Shown one piece after another: positions 61,251-64,000 of a stretch of DNA of 64,000 nt. Position 1 is the first letter of the stretch; the number at the start of each line of letters is the position of its first letter. The position numbers and the translations under genes are program-made. The notes below the pieces were generated by a model, which was not told the DNA's origin, did not search any database, and worked only from the letters and a program-made list of their open reading frames with translations. The stretch is from Saccharomycopsis crataegensis (lineage: Eukaryota > Ascomycota > Saccharomycetes > Ascoideales > Saccharomycopsidaceae). The stretch covers positions 1,612,001 through 1,676,000 of the forward strand of contig NW_027043838.1 in assembly GCF_037102585.1 (NCBI RefSeq), written 5' to 3'.

Positions 61251-62665
61251 TTCTGGTTGTGCTTAACAATATATTTTGTAGAATATAAAATCCAAAAATT
61301 ATACAATATTTCTTAATTTGCCAGAATATGAAAAAAAAAAAAAGTATTACTGATATTATGCATTTGCAGTGTAGCAATCTCAACTCCCGTTTCTTTTGAA
61401 ATCTTGAATCAGTTGGACGTCAGAAAGACAACCAATTTTTTTTTTTTTTTGGAATATAAAATGTGTGAATAATTAGATTATCATATTTGAAGATACATAT
61501 GCATGTGATGGTAAACAACGTGGTAGTGTCCAATTTTCGCTTTACTTTGGTAACCATTTTCATTTGATATTGACCACCCTTATAAGGTAGATCAAAAATC
61601 ACGGCTAACAATATTTTAAAACTCGTTAATCAATTTTGGGTTATCAATTAATATGGCTTTCCACAAGTCACCCAACGCTGGCAATATATCAATGACCTCG
61701 TAGCACATGTTGCATTATGGCTAAGTTAGTTTTAAGTGAATTAGCGATTCTCTTTTGTGCCTTTGTTATTGTTATCTATTATTTTTGATTTATAAAATCA
61801 GTATGTTATTACAAACAAGACATATCGTTGTTTTACAATATATTTGTATATTCTGAAGAATGCGAGCCCATTTCGGTCTTGGTGCTGAAAAGACGCGACC
61901 AATTGGCACCCCCCCAGAAGATGACCCAACCTCAATGTATTAACATAGCCGTAAGACACATCATTATAACAACCAGTTTTTTACTTTGCCTTACTTTCTG
62001 AATCACATAAATCTTTCATGATAAGTGACGGTTATTTTAAGAACCTTGCAAAAAAAAAAAAAAAAAAAAAAAGAAAAACTAGCCCTCTTTTGGGGTTGTT
62101 TAGCTGCCCAAAGAAGGTTTTGTTGCTTCTTCAACATCTATTGTTTTGATGCGACGCGTAAATTAAATAATTTGTCAGCAAAAGATAAATAAACAAAAGA
62201 ATTTTTAGAGATGAGAGATTGCCAATTGTGTTTATTAATTCTAGATCAGTTTCTTTGATTTGTATATTGTTAAGCGTCCTATTTGGTTATTTACAAATAA
62301 CTAAAATGGGCTGTACAACATCACATAGAAACTGCTACGTGCAAATATCAACGATAAATATAATATATCTTAATATTATCATTAATTCATCATTTCATCA
62401 TATGTTTAGTACGCGTCACAACGCGTCATTTAACTGATATTTGAAGCCCCGAAGGGAAAAAAGACGCGTTTTTTTTTCTTCCTGAAATTTTTTTTTTTTT
62501 CGTCGCGTCGTCGCAGAGAATATTTAAATTGGACGCGCGCCACCTCTTTTTTTTTTTCCCTTTTTAATTATATTATTTATTCTTCTTTCTTCATACACAT
62601 TTAATTAACTTTTTCAACCCCTCCCCTCCCCAAATTCTCTCATAACTCATATATATATAATCAAG
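61251..62665. promoter_or_regulatory. Divergent region upstream of RNR1
   Basis: This 1.4 kb gap holds the promoters of the Sur7-like gene and RNR1. It includes a 24-base A-run (62050-62073), the MCB cluster described separately, T-rich blocks and a pyrimidine-rich leader (62545-62640) just before the RNR1 ATG. I see no gene. Confidence 0.6.
62154..62540 (+). promoter_or_regulatory. MCB cluster of RNR1
   Basis: Four exact MCB sites ACGCGT occur at 62154..62159, 62411..62416, 62421..62426 and 62464..62469. Related CG-rich words occur near 62501-62510 and 62533-62540. The G1/S factor MBF binds such sites, and RNR1 is a classic MBF target in S. cerevisiae. They lie 125-512 bp before the ATG. 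Confidence 0.88.
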
Positions 62666-64000
62666 ATGTATGTCTACAAGAGAAACGGGAAAAAAGAACC
62701 AGTTCGTTTCGACAAGATCACCGCCAGAGTCTCTCGTCTCTGTTACGGTCTTGACCCAAAACATGTTGATCCGGTAACTATCACTCAGAGAATCATTTCT
62801 GGTGTATACGAAGGTGTTACCACCGTCGAGCTTGATAATTTAGCTGCTGAAACCGCTGCCTATATGACCACTGTTCACCCTGACTACGCCGTTCTTGCTG
62901 CCAGAATCGCCGTGTCTAACTTACACAAGCAAACTACCAAACAATTTTCAGCTGTTGTTCAAAGCTTGTTCGAATATATCAACCCAAAGACTGGTAAGCA
63001 TGCCCCAATGGTCTCAGAAGAAACCCGTGATATTGTGATGAAGCACGAAAATGAACTTAACTCCGCTATTGTCTATGATCGTGATTTCAACTACAACTAC
63101 TTCGGGTTCAAGACTTTGGAAAGATCTTACCTCTTGAGAATTGATGGTAAGGTTGCCGAAAGACCACAACATTTGATCATGCGTGTGGCTATTGGTATTC
63201 ACGGTGACGATATCCCAAAGGTCCTTGAAACTTATAACTTGATGTCTCTTAAATATTTCACCCATGCTTCTCCTACTTTGTTTAATGCTGGTACTCCAAA
63301 CGCTCAAATGTCGTCTTGTTTCCTTGTTGCCATGAAGAACGATTCCATTGATGGTATTTTTGAAACTTTGAAACAAATGGCCATCATCTCTAAGCACGCT
63401 GGTGGTATTGGTTTGCACATTAACAATATTAGATCTACCGGCTCTTATATCGCTGGTACCAACGGTACTTCCAACGGTATCATTCCAATGTTGAGAGTTT
63501 TCAACAACACCGCCAGATATGTCGACCAAGGTGGTAACAAGAGACCAGGTGCCTTTGCCATTTACGTTGAACCATGGCACTCCGATATCTTTGATTTCAT
63601 CGACATCAGAAAGAACCATGGTAAAGAAGAAATCAGAGCCAGAGATTTGTTCCCAGCATTGTGGATCCCAGATCTTTTCATGAAGCGTGTTGAGAAGAAC
63701 CAAGAATGGACTTTGTTCTCTCCAAATGAAGCCCCAGGCTTGGCCGACACTTATGGTGAAGAATTCGAAGCCCTTTATGAAAAGTATGAACAAGAAGGTC
63801 GTGGTAGAAGAACAGTCAAGGCTCAAAAGTTGTGGTATTCTATCTTGGAAGCCCAAACTGAAACTGGTACTCCATTCATGGTCTACAAGGATGCTTGTAA
63901 TAGCAAATCTAACCAAAAGAATCTTGGGATGATCAAATCCTCAAACTTGTGTTGTGAAATTGTCGAATACTCTGACCCAGAAGAAACTGCTGTGTGTAAC
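62666..64000 (+). CDS. RNR1: Ribonucleotide reductase large subunit Rnr1, N-terminal part
   Basis: The frame starts at ATG 62666 and runs off the right edge after 445 codons (about half of a ~880-residue protein). Rnr1 reduces ribonucleoside diphosphates to dNDPs and is allosterically controlled. The N-terminal ATP-cone ([18 protein letters not shown]...) is present. Key catalytic residues are in place: redox Cys218 in MSSCF, the Asn427-x-Cys429-x-Glu431 set in SNLCCEI, and the second redox Cys444 as the penultimate visible residue. No in-frame CTG was seen. An MCB cluster lies upstream. Confidence 0.98.
   Translation, partial: MYVYKRNGKKEPVRFDKITARVSRLCYGLDPKHVDPVTITQRIISGVYEGVTTVELDNLAAETAAYMTTVHPDYAVLAARIAVSNLHKQTTKQFSAVVQSLFEYINPKTGKHAPMVSEETRDIVMKHENELNSAIVYDRDFNYNYFGFKTLERSYLLRIDGKVAERPQHLIMRVAIGIHGDDIPKVLETYNLMSLKYFTHASPTLFNAGTPNAQMSSCFLVAMKNDSIDGIFETLKQMAIISKHAGGIGLHINNIRSTGSYIAGTNGTSNGIIPMLRVFNNTARYVDQGGNKRPGAFAIYVEPWHSDIFDFIDIRKNHGKEEIRARDLFPALWIPDLFMKRVEKNQEWTLFSPNEAPGLADTYGEEFEALYEKYEQEGRGRRTVKAQKLWYSILEAQTETGTPFMVYKDACNSKSNQKNLGMIKSSNLCCEIVEYSDPEETAVCN

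Overview
The window reads as nuclear DNA of a budding yeast (Saccharomycotina), most likely from the group that reads CTG as serine. The genes are compact, mostly intron-free and AT-rich. Introns, where present, have yeast signals (GTATGT and TACTAAC in the ribosomal protein uL2 gene). In-frame CTG is missing from conserved enzyme cores and turns up in serine-like contexts. A tRNA-Leu(AAG) is present, and the uL2 promoter carries Tbf1- and Cbf1-type sites as in Candida. The species cannot be named from the sequence alone.

Layout. 1-6.7 kb: a partial secreted protein gene (-), a Sur7-family eisosome protein (+), then the divergent pair MTR2(-)/ASH1(+). 6.7-9.5 kb: a gene-poor stretch with tRNA-Lys(CTT) and tRNA-Trp(CCA), both with introns, flanking a candidate solo LTR. 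9.5-19.3 kb: HMT1(-), CWH41(-), an unrecognised RG-rich protein (+), GID8(+), MAK5(-). 19.3-27.4 kb: a 5.9 kb gene-free region leading into a MedA-type transcription regulator (+). 27.4-31.1 kb: a 2.5 kb convergent gap with promoter-like sequence but no clear gene, then the spliced uL2 gene RPL2(-). 31.9-41.6 kb: DBP4/HCA4(+) and the very large PI 4-kinase gene STT4(+). 42.0-47.3 kb: an Ace2/Swi5-type zinc-finger factor (-), TIF6(-) and a secreted aspartyl protease (+). 47.9-59.0 kb: an F-box-like/LRR protein (-), IPI3(-)/PBR1(+), a Zn2Cys6 factor (-), LYS5(+) and MNN10(-). 59.2-64 kb: tRNA-Leu(AAG), a second Sur7/PalI-family gene split by a 57-nt intron (-), and the first 445 codons of RNR1(+), which run off the end.

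How the genes fit together. Ribosome production is well represented: RPL2, DBP4, MAK5, IPI3, TIF6 and HMT1, with PAC/RRPE-type promoter motifs at DBP4, MAK5 and IPI3. Cell-surface and secretory functions come from two Sur7-family proteins, CWH41, MNN10, the aspartyl protease, STT4 and the partial secreted protein. Cell-cycle and morphogenesis regulation comes from ASH1, the Ace2/Swi5-type factor, the MedA-type protein and RNR1, which has a dense MCB cluster. Two divergent neighbour pairs, MTR2/ASH1 and IPI3/PBR1, are also neighbours in Saccharomyces cerevisiae, which supports those gene calls.

I saw no CRISPR array, plasmid, phage or clear toxin system, and no convincing new multi-gene system. 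The best leads are the unexplained promoter-like sequence at 28.6-28.9 kb, the ATG-free leader and giant upstream region of the MedA-type gene, the hidden spliced Sur7-like gene, and the CTG-codon evidence.
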